Source of the DNA: Paragemmobacter ruber
Lineage (GTDB): Bacteria > Pseudomonadota > Alphaproteobacteria > Rhodobacterales > Rhodobacteraceae
Assembly (NCBI RefSeq): GCF_009908315.1
Contig: NZ_JAAATW010000001.1
Span: 682,001 to 746,000 of the forward strand
Reading direction: 5' to 3'
DNA length: 64,000 bases
This document shows positions 14,565 through 23,155 of the stretch, piece by piece. The notes below the pieces were generated by a model. That model saw only the letters and a program-made list of their open reading frames with translations, did not search any database and was not told the origin of the DNA. How positions within the stretch are numbered: position 1 is the first letter of the stretch; every line of letters starts with the position of its first letter. The translations under genes were made by a program, and so were the position numbers.

Positions 14565-16180
14565 CAGCCCTTCTTCTGCACCGCTGGCTGGGGCGCCCGG
14601 GGTCCCGCAGGGGAGCGGTGCCAAGCCGGGCCACCGCTGCCCCCCGCTTGCACTGGCGCGGCAGCCGACACCGCCGCCTGCGGCGCGGTCGCCGGTCGCG
14701 CAGGGGGCCGGTCGGTCAGGATGCCCCAACTGCGGCGCGGCCGTACCAGCGCCGGATCCGCGCCCGCTGTCCCTTCGGGCTGCTCCTGCGGCGCGCGGTA
14801 CAGATAGTAGCCCGCAATCGCACCACCCAGCAGCCAGGTCACGGGTGTCAGCGTCGCGTTGGGCAAAAGGTCCATCAGGTTCGCCGCCAGCACCAGCGCA
14901 AGACCCGCCGTCGCCGGTGTCGCGCTGGCCGCCTTGCGGCCAAAGGCCAAAAGAAGCGTGGGCATCGTCAACAAGCCAAACTGGGCGATGTAGCCCAGCC
15001 ACCCGAAGGCACCGATCACGATGATCCATGCGCCATCGGTCACGCTCAAGGTCCGTCCCGTCTCGGGGTCAAAGATCTCGTTGCGGCCCCACAAGCCCCA
15101 CCCCGCGATCGGCTTCAACGCCGCCCGCGCGCTCAGCGCATCTTCGTTGTCCAGCCGGAACTGCAACGACGCCGCGCGCTCCGCGCTCACCCGCTCGGCC
15201 ATCGCGACGACCTGCTCCGTCGGAACAAGCCCGCTGCTGCGCAAGACCGGGTAGATCAGCACGACCGCCGCGATCACCCCCGCGATCAGAAGCTGCGGCC
15301 GCACCCCCAGAAGCAGCGCCGCCGGTGCCAGCAGAAGCGCGATCACGAACGCGCCCAGGCTGTTCGACAGCAAAAGGACGATCAGCAGATAGACACCGGC
15401 AAAGAACCACTGCCCTGACCGCGCCCCCTCTGACATGCGCTGCCGCCAGAGGGCCGCCGCCGCGATCACCGCCATGCACAGAATCAGGGCAAGCCACAGC
15501 CCATGCTGCAGGAACACCACCGGGCGAAAACCTCCGGGCCGGATGTGCTGCAGGAAATCATGCGGGAAAAAGCCGTAGAACATCACGTTCAACTGCGGGC
15601 TCATCCGCACCTCAAACAGCACGGGCAGCGAATAGATCAGCAGCGCAGCCACGATGACCTTCAGCAGCAGGGCATGGCTCTCGGGCGAGGCGAGATAGCG
15701 CATGGCCAGAAGAAAGGGCAGCGCAGTCAACACCATGCGCATGATCACCGAAAACGCATCATGCAGCGAAAGACCCGGAAGCATGACCGGCCCATAGAAC
15801 AGCGGTTCGGAATTGGTCAGCACCGTCACCACCGGCGACAGGATCAGAAGCACGATCAACGGCGCGAAGGGTCCAAACATGGGCGCGCCGTGCCCAGTGT
15901 CCCCCCGTCCGCCAAAGCGCCGCGCATCCCGCTTGGCGGCCTTTTCCGCCTCCGTCATCCCCACCCCGCAGGCCAAAAGCAGCGCCGCGGTCAGGGCCGG
16001 CACAACATCCTTGTCCACCGCAGGGACCAAAGGCAGGTCAAAGCCTGTCCGCGATGGCAGCAGCAGATAGCCGCCCAGGATCGACCAGCACAGCGCCTCG
16101 ACCCGCGGCAGATAGCGAAACAGCAGGTAAACGGCCACCGGCCAGCTGAAGAGCACGAGGAAGGCAAGAGCATTCGGCAT
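14564..16180 (-). CDS. Polytopic membrane protein, Wzy/O-antigen-ligase-like
   Basis: A 538-residue protein made mostly of hydrophobic segments, about ten to twelve predicted helices, with one larger central periplasmic loop (around QHGLWL and the following helices) and a proline/alanine-rich polar C-terminal tail of about 80 residues. Topology and context resemble polysaccharide polymerases and O-antigen ligases, which join undecaprenyl-linked repeat units in the periplasm. Sequence motifs in this superfamily are weak, so the call rests on topology and neighbours: glycosyltransferases immediately upstream on the other strand and a Wzz/autokinase operon further on. No strong ribosome binding site precedes the ATG. 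Confidence 0.6.
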   Translation of the reverse strand: MPNALAFLVLFSWPVAVYLLFRYLPRVEALCWSILGGYLLLPSRTGFDLPLVPAVDKDVVPALTAALLLACGVGMTEAEKAAKRDARRFGGRGDTGHGAPMFGPFAPLIVLLILSPVVTVLTNSEPLFYGPVMLPGLSLHDAFSVIMRMVLTALPFLLAMRYLASPESHALLLKVIVAALLIYSLPVLFEVRMSPQLNVMFYGFFPHDFLQHIRPGGFRPVVFLQHGLWLALILCMAVIAAAALWRQRMSEGARSGQWFFAGVYLLIVLLLSNSLGAFVIALLLAPAALLLGVRPQLLIAGVIAAVVLIYPVLRSSGLVPTEQVVAMAERVSAERAASLQFRLDNEDALSARAALKPIAGWGLWGRNEIFDPETGRTLSVTDGAWIIVIGAFGWLGYIAQFGLLTMPTLLLAFGRKAASATPATAGLALVLAANLMDLLPNATLTPVTWLLGGAIAGYYLYRAPQEQPEGTAGADPALVRPRRSWGILTDRPPARPATAPQAAVSAAAPVQAGGSGGPAWHRSPAGPRAPQPAVQKKG

Positions 16181-16357
16181 CGGCGCGCGGCGACCTGTCG
16201 GGAGGGGCGTTTACATCAATGAACATTCTGTCATCAAACCCCTGTCCCCGTCCACCCTGTGACGCAGCACCCGCGCGCCCGGCCTGCCGCGTGAAACAGA
16301 CACGCGGTCCCATAGGGGATTGTCCCTGCCGATGCAGTCGGCATGGGGCAGACCCAT

Positions 16358-16368
16358 CTTAACATTTG
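16358..16368 (+). promoter_or_regulatory. TTAAY-type motif upstream of glycosyltransferase
   Basis: CTTAACATTTG, about 85 bases before the glycosyltransferase start, resembles the TTAATATGTG element before 21266. It sits in a 273-base divergent region (16181-16453) that is AT-richer than its surroundings and must hold both promoters; I see nothing else in it. Confidence 0.3.
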
Positions 16369-16453
16369 CAAACAACCGCCCGGTAAAGGCATGGTCCGGC
16401 GGCGATTCCCGCCATTGCGACACGCCCAACGCTCGGGCGAAAGGATACTGCCG

Positions 16454-17437
16454 ATGCCCAGCGACATTGCCGTCGTCATCGTGAACTATGGCACCGCCGA
16501 CATGGCCATCGCTGCGGTGGACAGCGTTCTGAACCGCACGCCCGACGGATTGGCGGTGGAGGTGCACCTCGTTGACAACGCCTCGCCCAACGGGGATGCC
16601 GCGATCCTGCGCCAGACCGCCGCGCGCTGGGGCGATGCCGTCACCCTGCATCTGGAAAGCACCAACCACGGCTTCGGGCGCGGCAACAATGTGGTTCTGC
16701 AAAAGCTCGCCCAGCGCGCGGATCGCCCGTCCAAGGTCTATCTCCTCAACCCCGATGCCCGCCTCGCCTCCAATGCGGTGGCCGAACTCGCGGCCTTTCT
16801 CGACAGCCATCCCAAGGCGGCTGTTGTCGGCAGCGCCATCCTGCACGAAGGCTCGCTCGCCCCGGCGGCCTGCGCCTTCCGCTTTCCCGGCGCGATCTCG
16901 GAATTCGTCACCGCCGTGAACTTCGGCCCGCTCACCCGGATGTTCGCGCGTCACCTCGTGGCCTATCCGGCCGAACTGCCGCTGCAAGAGGTGGATTGGG
17001 TCTCTGGCGCGTCGATGATGGCGCGGCTCGATGCGCTGATCGAGGCGAACTTCTTCGATCCCGATTTCTTCCTCTATTATGAAGAGGTCGATCTGATGCA
17101 CCGCCTGAAGCGGCGCGGCTGGCAGGTCTGGCACCTGCCGCAGGCCAAGGTGGTGCATGTCGCCGGTGCGGCCACCGGCGTGACCCGGCTCACCGACGAA
17201 CGCCCGCCGCTGCCCGCCTATTGGTACGAAAGCTGGCGGATGTATTTCGAAAAGCAGCACGGTCGCAGCGGCGCCCGCCGCGCCGCGCAGGCACGCCTTG
17301 CCGGCACGGCCCTTGGTGACCTCCTCGCCCGGCTGCGGGGCCGCCCGACCCATACACCGCAGAACTTCGCCGCGGATTTCCGCCGTCTGGTCCTTGGCCC
17401 GCTCCGGCAGCCGCCGGTCCGGGACGCGCGCGCCTGA
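16454..17437 (+). CDS. Glycosyltransferase family 2, rhamnosyltransferase-like
   Basis: A 327-residue GT-A enzyme expected to add a sugar to a lipid-linked repeat unit at the cytoplasmic membrane face. It opens with VVIVNYG and has VDNAS, the metal-binding LNPDA and a later YYEEVDL acceptor/base segment, a pattern typical of WbbL-like rhamnosyltransferases. I use the ATG at 16454, with AAAGGA 8 bases upstream; the frame is open further upstream but that part has no homology. The next glycosyltransferase starts 8 bases after its stop, so the two are co-expressed. Donor and acceptor cannot be read. Confidence 0.88.
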   Translation: MPSDIAVVIVNYGTADMAIAAVDSVLNRTPDGLAVEVHLVDNASPNGDAAILRQTAARWGDAVTLHLESTNHGFGRGNNVVLQKLAQRADRPSKVYLLNPDARLASNAVAELAAFLDSHPKAAVVGSAILHEGSLAPAACAFRFPGAISEFVTAVNFGPLTRMFARHLVAYPAELPLQEVDWVSGASMMARLDALIEANFFDPDFFLYYEEVDLMHRLKRRGWQVWHLPQAKVVHVAGAATGVTRLTDERPPLPAYWYESWRMYFEKQHGRSGARRAAQARLAGTALGDLLARLRGRPTHTPQNFAADFRRLVLGPLRQPPVRDARA

Positions 17438-17445
17438 CCCCGCCG

Positions 17446-18399
17446 ATGCCCGCCCCGCGCGTCGCCGCCATCCTGATCGGCCGCAACGAAGGCCCGCGCC
17501 TCGTGGCCGCGCTGGCCGCCCTGCCGCCCGATGTGGCCCCCGTGATCTATGTCGATTCCGGCTCGACCGACGGCTCCGTCGCCGCCGCCCGCGCCGCGGG
17601 CGCGCGTGTCGTGGCGCTGGACATGACACGCCCCTTCACCGCCGCCCGCGCCCGCAACGAAGGCTTTGCCGCGCTGGCCCCGGACCGCCCCGACTATGTC
17701 CAGTTCATCGACGGCGACTGCACGCTGGTCCCCGGCTGGATCGAAACCGCCACCGCCTTCCTCGACGCCCATCCCGCCGCCGCCGTCGCCTGCGGTCGCC
17801 GGCGCGAACGCTTTCCCGAAGCCTCGGTCTGGAACCGCCTCTGCGATGCCGAATGGGATACCCCCGTGGGCCGCGCCACCGCCTGCGGCGGCGATGCCCT
17901 GATGCGCACCGCAGCCTTCGCCGCCGCAGGCGGCTACAATCCCGGCCTGATCGCCGGCGAAGAGCCCGAGCTTTGCGTCCGCCTCCGCGCCGCCGGGTGG
18001 GAAATCTGGCGGCTGGACGCCGAGATGACGCTGCATGACGCCGCGATGACGCGCTTCCGCCAGTGGTGGAAGCGCACCCGCCGCGCAGGCCATGCCTTCG
18101 CCGAAGGCGCCGCGATCCATGGCAGGCCGCCCGAGCGCCACTTCGTGACCGAAACCCGCCGCGCCGTGATCTGGGGCGCAGCCCTGCCGCTGGCGGCACT
18201 CGCCGGGGCGGTGATGTCGCCTTGGGCGCTGCTTCTCTTGCTGCTCTACCCCGTGCAGATCCTTCGCCTTGCCCCCCGCATGGGGCTCACCCGCGCCACC
18301 TTCCTCACGCTCGGCAAACTGCCCGAGGCGGTGGGCGTGGCCGAATACTGGTTCGGCCGCCTGTCGGGCCGCCGCGCCGGGTTGATCGAGTACAAGTGA
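17446..18399 (+). CDS. Glycosyltransferase family 2 with C-terminal membrane segments
   Basis: A 317-residue GT-A fold protein: AAILIGRNEG start, YVDSGSTDGS nucleotide-binding segment, FIDGDC as the D-x-D metal site and a GEEPELCVRLR acceptor-side motif. Two hydrophobic stretches near the C-terminus (about 240-285) should anchor it in the inner membrane. It is the second gene of a two-gene + strand unit with the upstream glycosyltransferase and converges on the WecG-type gene 19 bases downstream. The sugar transferred is unknown. Confidence 0.87.
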   Translation: MPAPRVAAILIGRNEGPRLVAALAALPPDVAPVIYVDSGSTDGSVAAARAAGARVVALDMTRPFTAARARNEGFAALAPDRPDYVQFIDGDCTLVPGWIETATAFLDAHPAAAVACGRRRERFPEASVWNRLCDAEWDTPVGRATACGGDALMRTAAFAAAGGYNPGLIAGEEPELCVRLRAAGWEIWRLDAEMTLHDAAMTRFRQWWKRTRRAGHAFAEGAAIHGRPPERHFVTETRRAVIWGAALPLAALAGAVMSPWALLLLLLYPVQILRLAPRMGLTRATFLTLGKLPEAVGVAEYWFGRLSGRRAGLIEYK

Positions 18400-18418
18400 G
18401 CGGCAGGCCCCGCCGCCC

Positions 18419-19219
18419 CTAGCCCCGCCCGATCCGCCGCGCCGCAAGGGCAAGGCCCGGCAGCACCAGCGCGCAATCGAAATAACGCTTGGCCAGCCGC
18501 CGCGGATTGCTCAGCATCCGCCACAGCCATTCCATCGCGATCCGCCGCACCCAAAGCGGCGCCCGCGTCTGGTGCCCCACGATGAAATCAAGCCCCGCCC
18601 CGATCGACAGAAACCCCAGACCGGGATGGCGCGAGATACCGCGCGCGGCCAGCATCTCCTGCTTTGGCGCGCCCAGCGCCAGCAGGCAGAGGCGCGCCCC
18701 CGATGCCGCCACCTCATCCAGCAGGGCATCCGCCGCCGCGCTTTCGGGATCAAACCCCATCGGCGGGGCGATGCAGGCCGCCACCCGCAGCCCCTGATGA
18801 TCCGCCTCCAGCCGCGCCGCGGCGGCGCGCAGCACCGGCTCCGTCGATCCGAACAGCGCGACCGCCACCCCCTTGCGGGCCGCCATCGCCACGACGGGCG
18901 TGATCAGTTCCGATCCCGGCACCAGTTCCACATCCCGCCGCCCCGCCAGATGCGACAGCCAGACCACAGGATTGCCATCCGCCACCACATGGGTCTGCGC
19001 CGCATAGGCGCGCCGAAACGCCGGGGCGCGCCGCAGCTTCACGATATGGTCAAGGTTCAGCGTCGCCACCGCAAAACCCTGCCCCGCGTCAAGCGCCGCC
19101 TCCATCCCCGCCAGCAGCGCCGCCCGCGTCGGCACATCGACCAGCGCCAGAACCCCCGGCCCTGCCAATTCCTCGGGTTTGGGCCGTTCTTGACCGATGC
19201 GCGCCACAAAAATCTCCAT
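18419..19219 (-). CDS. WecG/TagA/CpsF family glycosyltransferase
   Basis: A 266-residue enzyme of the family that includes WecG (ManNAcA transferase) and TagA. Diagnostic segments are TLNLDHIVKLR, VVADGNPVVWLS with the conserved aspartate, and the C-terminal GAGLDFIVGHQTRAPLWVRRIAMEW membrane-association region (about 215-240). These enzymes usually add the second sugar to an undecaprenyl-diphosphate-linked first sugar, so this one may act directly after the ExoY-type enzyme at 31063-31755. The start is the ATG at 19219; the TTGTTAATAGGTGT motif covers the bases just upstream. It diverges from the glycosyltransferase at 19346. Confidence 0.9.
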   Translation of the reverse strand: MEIFVARIGQERPKPEELAGPGVLALVDVPTRAALLAGMEAALDAGQGFAVATLNLDHIVKLRRAPAFRRAYAAQTHVVADGNPVVWLSHLAGRRDVELVPGSELITPVVAMAARKGVAVALFGSTEPVLRAAAARLEADHQGLRVAACIAPPMGFDPESAAADALLDEVAASGARLCLLALGAPKQEMLAARGISRHPGLGFLSIGAGLDFIVGHQTRAPLWVRRIAMEWLWRMLSNPRRLAKRYFDCALVLPGLALAARRIGRG

Positions 19220-19221
19220 TT

Positions 19222-19235
19222 ACACCTATTAACAA
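19222..19235 (-). promoter_or_regulatory. TTGTTAATAGGTGT motif
   Basis: Reads TTGTTAATAGGTGT on the minus strand, only 2 bases upstream of the WecG-type start, and differs by one base from TTGTTAATATGTGT before the SGNH-like gene at 21266. Placed this close to the start it could repress translation or transcription, or serve the divergent glycosyltransferase instead. Confidence 0.35.
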
Positions 19236-19345
19236 CGCTTGGCGCAGTCCGCCGCGCTTGTCCAGTCGGTGCCGCTTGTGGCCCGCTTCGCCCGATGCCT
19301 ATGCTGCCGGAACAACCCGGCCCGAACCGTGATGATCCCTGCCCG

Positions 19346-20206
19346 ATGATGAAACAGCCCGACCCAGAGCCTGCCGCCCCCGCGCTCAGCGTGATCATCG
19401 CCGCCCGGAACGAGGCCGCCTATATCGACCGCTGCCTTCAGGCCCTGGCCGCGCAAGAGGATGTGGCAGGCGGGGTGCAGGTGGTGGTAGCGGCCAATGC
19501 CTGCACCGATGCGACCGTGGCGCTGGCCCGCGCCCATGCCCCGGCCTTTGCTGCGCGCGGCTGGACCCTTGCCGTCCTCGACCTGCCGCAAGGGGGCAAG
19601 CTCGGCGCACTCGCGGCGGGCGAAGTGGCCGCCACGGGGCGGGCGCTGGCCTATCTCGATGCCGATGTGATCTGCGACCCGCCCCTTCTGGGGCAACTGG
19701 CCCGGGCGCTGGATACGCCCGCCCCGCGCTATGCCACCGGCACCCTTGCGGTGACCCGCGCCCGCTCTGCCATCACCCGCGCCTATGCCCGCATCTGGAC
19801 GCGCCTGCCCTTCGTGCAGGGCGGGGCCGTCGGCGCGGGCCTCTTTGCCATGAACCGCGCCGGCCGCGCCCGCTGGGGCGACTGGCCCGCCATCATCTCG
19901 GACGACACCTTCGCCCGGCTCCACTTCACCCCCGCCGAACGGATCGAGGTGCCCGCCCGCTATCACTGGCCGATGGTCGAGGGGATGGCGAACCTGATCC
20001 GCGTGCGGCGGCGGCAGGATGCCGGCGTGCATCAGATCGCCCGCCTCTATCCCGATCTGCCCCGCAACGAATCCAAGGCGCCGCTCACCCGCGCACATCT
20101 GCTGCGGCTGGCGCTGACCGATCCGCTCGGGCTTGCCACCTATCTGACGGTCCATGTCGCCGTGCGCCTGCGTCCCGCCTCCGCCGACTGGACGCGCGGC
20201 CGCTAG
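19346..20206 (+). CDS. Glycosyltransferase family 2
   Basis: A 286-residue GT-A fold enzyme with SVIIAARNEAAYID at the start, VVVAANACTDAT for nucleotide binding and AYLDADV as the D-x-D site. It lacks the long hydrophobic tail of its neighbour at 17446. The frame is open far upstream, but homology begins at MKQPD, so I use the ATGATG at 19346; the ribosome binding site is weak and the exact start is uncertain. It ends 4 bases into the convergent methyltransferase gene. Likely part of the polysaccharide assembly set; sugar unknown. Confidence 0.83.
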   Translation: MMKQPDPEPAAPALSVIIAARNEAAYIDRCLQALAAQEDVAGGVQVVVAANACTDATVALARAHAPAFAARGWTLAVLDLPQGGKLGALAAGEVAATGRALAYLDADVICDPPLLGQLARALDTPAPRYATGTLAVTRARSAITRAYARIWTRLPFVQGGAVGAGLFAMNRAGRARWGDWPAIISDDTFARLHFTPAERIEVPARYHWPMVEGMANLIRVRRRQDAGVHQIARLYPDLPRNESKAPLTRAHLLRLALTDPLGLATYLTVHVAVRLRPASADWTRGR

Positions 20207-21093
20207 CCCTGCCGCAGCAGCGGCTTGCGCGCGCGGAACAACGCCTCGGGGCCGACAGCGGCAGGGGGCCCCATGACCTCCAGCCCGGCTTGGGCCAGCA
20301 TCCTTTGCATCACCCCGCGCGACGGATAGACCGGAAACGCGGTCGACCATTTGCTCGCCCGCACGATGATCCTGCGCCCAAGGAACATGTATCCCAGCGT
20401 GTTCACGACCGTGACGGTGTAGTTGCGGGCCGCCCCCGGACCCGACCAGAGCTGTCCGATGTGATCCGACACAAAGGCCCGCAGGAAGCCGCCGATCAAC
20501 ACCACCTCGCCCCCCGGTTTCAGCACGCGCGCGATCTCGCGGAACGCGGGGGTGATGTCGAAATACTGATGGGCCGAAACGCATAGCACGGTGTCGAACT
20601 GGCCCGTCTCGAACGGCAGCGCCTCCGCCTTGCCGGGCAGCGCCGTGACATTAGCCAAACCCTCGGCCTCGGCGAAGATCGCGCCGATCTGCCGATAGAT
20701 CCCCACCGGCTCCAACCCGACCACGCGGCGCGCGCGCGACCCGATCGACATCAGGTTCATCCCGCTTCCGCTGCCGATCTCCAGCACATCTTTCCCGAAC
20801 AGACATTCGGAAACAACCTGCGGCGCCTGCCCGGCAAAGGGAAGGGCGCGGTCCCTTTCGCGCCAGAACACATATTCCCGGCAGGAATCGGCGGCGAACC
20901 ACCCTGTCTCGGTCAGCCCGCCCGCGCCCGCACCCACCCAACCCAGCCGCTCCAGCCCGTGCCGGATCGCGGGATCCACCGGGGCCTGCGTCTCACCCCG
21001 CTGCAAGGCCGCCATGTAGCGGGCCGCGGCGAGCGCATCCTGCGACAGAAAGAACCCGCGCGCCCGGTCCAACTCTGCTTCAGACAGTTCCAT
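20203..21093 (-). CDS. Class I SAM-dependent methyltransferase
   Basis: A 296-residue protein with the Rossmann-type SAM site LEIGSGSGMNL (about 110-120), the acidic post-II segment (GLEPVG) and LKPGGEVVLIGG motif III. Residues 1-100 form a separate N-terminal part that probably determines the acceptor. Placed among glycosyltransferases, it may methylate a sugar of the repeat unit or the polyketide product, but neither is shown. GGGAG lies 5 bases before the start. It diverges from the SGNH-like gene at 21266. Confidence 0.83.
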   Translation of the reverse strand: MELSEAELDRARGFFLSQDALAAARYMAALQRGETQAPVDPAIRHGLERLGWVGAGAGGLTETGWFAADSCREYVFWRERDRALPFAGQAPQVVSECLFGKDVLEIGSGSGMNLMSIGSRARRVVGLEPVGIYRQIGAIFAEAEGLANVTALPGKAEALPFETGQFDTVLCVSAHQYFDITPAFREIARVLKPGGEVVLIGGFLRAFVSDHIGQLWSGPGAARNYTVTVVNTLGYMFLGRRIIVRASKWSTAFPVYPSRGVMQRMLAQAGLEVMGPPAAVGPEALFRARKPLLRQG

Positions 21094-21211
21094 CCCACTC
21101 CCATCCGCTTTTGTTGCAGGTGCCCGGCCCTGCGACCGCAGTCATACAAAGGTCCGATCTCGATTTTTCATGCAACGGCAGGCTTGACGTGCGCAAGGCG
21201 GCTGCAAATGT

Positions 21212-21225
21212 TTGTTAATATGTGT
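21212..21225 (+). promoter_or_regulatory. TTGTTAATATGTGT motif
   Basis: Lies 40 bases upstream of the SGNH-like gene in an AT-rich patch and matches 13 of 14 bases of the element before the WecG-type gene. A TTGACG at 21184-21189 is a possible -35 box, with no convincing -10 box at the usual distance. Confidence 0.35.
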
Positions 21226-21265
21226 TGCCGCATCCGTGCCGCATCCTCCACGTGAAAGGAAAGCC

Positions 21266-22195
21266 ATGAAGGCCTCGTTCCGGCTGATAGCGGGTGCATT
21301 TCTTGCCGCCGCGCTGATCCTGCCGACCCCCCCGCTCTTTGCCCAGGAACGCATGCCGCCGCGCAAGGCCAGCCCGATGACCGTCATGCAGGTCCACAGC
21401 GGCCACAGCCTGACCGATGCCTACAACACGAATCCGTGGCCCGGGCGATTGATCCTTGCCACCGAAAAGATCCGTGGCACGCGTCCCCATGACACGATCT
21501 TCAATTCCACGATCCCAGGCTCGCCCCTGCATTGGCGCTGGAACAACAGGAACGAGTATGGCGTTGACGCCCGACACGACATCGGTCGTTTTGAATTGCT
21601 CGTCACGACCGAAGGGGTCCCCTTCACGACAGATGACGAAACCTTCCGCAACGATACGCTCGCCTATCTTGATCGCTGGGTCGCCCATGCGTGGAAGGAA
21701 GGAAATCAGGGGCGCGGGGCGGAGTTGATGCTCTATTCCACTTGGAACACGTGGAAATACGCCGGCCCCATCCCCGACTATGACCCCGAAGGTGACGTTC
21801 CGTTCCGTGAACGTCTCAACCGCGACGGCGCGCGGTGGGAAGAGATGCAGGACAGCGCCAACGCCAACCGCCCCGAAGGCATGCCGCCGATCTACATGAT
21901 CCCCGGTCACCGCCTGATGATGCGGATCTACGATGATATCGAGGCGGGCAAAGCCCCGCATGGCCTCACCTCCATCGGCGATATCTTCGCCGATGAAATC
22001 CATCTGAACGACAAGGGCCAGTATGCCATCACGATGCTGGTCTATGCGGTGATCTATCAGCGCAACCCGCGCGAATTGCCCGACCGTCTGGCCGTGCCCG
22101 AAGACACGCTCAGCGCCGCGCAGGCCCGCTACTTCAAGACCATCGCCTGGGAAGTCGCCACCACCTACGATCGCACCGGCGTTCCCCCCGGCTGA
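21266..22195 (+). CDS. Secreted SGNH-hydrolase-like protein (paralogue)
   Basis: A 309-residue protein with a clear Sec signal peptide ending near LFAQ (about 26), so it is periplasmic or secreted. The GHSL segment at 46-49 and the Asp243/His246 pair (DEIHLND) are the same blocks seen in the membrane-anchored protein at 11702. A tryptophan-rich central part (STWNTWKYAG) is also shared in style. It may be an esterase, deacetylase or acyltransferase acting on the exported polysaccharide; this is inference from fold motifs and place. GAAAGGA lies 5 bases before the ATG, which decides this start over an upstream ATG at 21212. Confidence 0.62.
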   Translation: MKASFRLIAGAFLAAALILPTPPLFAQERMPPRKASPMTVMQVHSGHSLTDAYNTNPWPGRLILATEKIRGTRPHDTIFNSTIPGSPLHWRWNNRNEYGVDARHDIGRFELLVTTEGVPFTTDDETFRNDTLAYLDRWVAHAWKEGNQGRGAELMLYSTWNTWKYAGPIPDYDPEGDVPFRERLNRDGARWEEMQDSANANRPEGMPPIYMIPGHRLMMRIYDDIEAGKAPHGLTSIGDIFADEIHLNDKGQYAITMLVYAVIYQRNPRELPDRLAVPEDTLSAAQARYFKTIAWEVATTYDRTGVPPG

Positions 22196-22205
22196 CCAAG
22201 GCGCG

Positions 22206-22225
22206 GGGGCCGGCCCGCTGGCCCC
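22206..22225. terminator. Possible convergent GC hairpin
   Basis: GGGGCC and GGCCCC form a 6-bp stem with an 8-base loop, filling the gap between the convergent SGNH-like and epimerase genes and ending directly at the epimerase stop codon. No T-run follows. Confidence 0.3.
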
Positions 22226-23143
22226 TCACATCCCGCGCAGGAGCGCGGCCAAACCGTCCTCCAGCGTGACGCCCGCCGTCACCCCTAAAAGGTCGCGCGC
22301 ACGCGCCGGATCGCCCAGCGACTCGCGGATATCCCCCACCCGGGGCGCGGCATGCTGCACCACCGCCTGCCGCCCATGCAGCGCGGCCAAGGTGTCGATC
22401 AGCGCCAGAAGCGTCGTCGTCCGTCCCGTGCAGATGTTGAACACCTGCCCCGCCACCTCCGGCGCCCGCGCCATCGCCGCCAGCAGGAACCGCACCACAT
22501 CCGCCACAAAGACAAAGTCCCGCGTCTGCAACCCGTCGCCGAACACCGTCACCGGCAACCCCTGCGCCAGGCGGCTGTTGAAGATCGAGATCACGCCCGA
22601 ATAGGCCGAAGACGGATCCTGCCGCGGGCCATAGATGTTGAAGGGCCGCAACCCCACCGTCGGCAGGCCATGCACGCCCATGGCGATGCGCCCGTGCAAT
22701 TCCGATCCCAGCTTGTCCACGCCATAGGGCGTCTGCGGGCGCGGCACCCGCGCCTCATCCACCGCACCCGTCCCCGCGTCGCCATAGACCGCGGCGGAAG
22801 AGGTATAGACCACCGGCACCCGCCCCGCCCGCGCCGCCGCCTCGAACACCGTGACTGTGCCGGTCTGGTTGGTCAGATGCCCCTCGCGCCAATGTTCGTT
22901 GCAATAGGCAACCGACGCGATCCCTGCCAGATGGAACACCCCCGCGCAGCCCGCCATCGCCCGCGCCACGGCATCGGGGTCGGCCACATCGCCCTCGATC
23001 ACCCGCACCTCGGGCGCAAGGTTGGCCCGCTTGCCGGTGGACAGGTTGTCCAGCACCACCACCGCGTCGCCGCGCGCCAACAGCGCATCGGCCAAATGCG
23101 ATCCCACGAACCCGCAGCCCCCGGTGATCAGATACGTCGCCAT
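22226..23143 (-). CDS. NAD-dependent nucleotide-sugar epimerase/dehydratase
   Basis: A 305-residue short-chain dehydrogenase of the extended type. The NAD site GGCGFVGS is at 8-15, and the catalytic Ser115/116 with Tyr140 and Lys144 (YGVDK) is intact. The substrate region FNIYGPRQDPSSAYSGV and FGDGLQTRDFVFVADV match UDP-glucose or UDP-GlcNAc 4-epimerases, so it probably supplies a C4-epimerised sugar nucleotide for the polysaccharide. It is the last gene of the minus-strand operon running from 30193, 12 bases after the deacetylase. The exact sugar is not readable. Confidence 0.87.
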   Translation of the reverse strand: MATYLITGGCGFVGSHLADALLARGDAVVVLDNLSTGKRANLAPEVRVIEGDVADPDAVARAMAGCAGVFHLAGIASVAYCNEHWREGHLTNQTGTVTVFEAAARAGRVPVVYTSSAAVYGDAGTGAVDEARVPRPQTPYGVDKLGSELHGRIAMGVHGLPTVGLRPFNIYGPRQDPSSAYSGVISIFNSRLAQGLPVTVFGDGLQTRDFVFVADVVRFLLAAMARAPEVAGQVFNICTGRTTTLLALIDTLAALHGRQAVVQHAAPRVGDIRESLGDPARARDLLGVTAGVTLEDGLAALLRGM

Positions 23144-23155
23144 GCCATCCCGCCC

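Noticed and set aside
18572-19345. Open frame running upstream of the glycosyltransferase at 19346
   Set aside because: It is antisense to the WecG-type gene and codes a proline/arginine-rich sequence with no homology; the glycosyltransferase begins at 19346.
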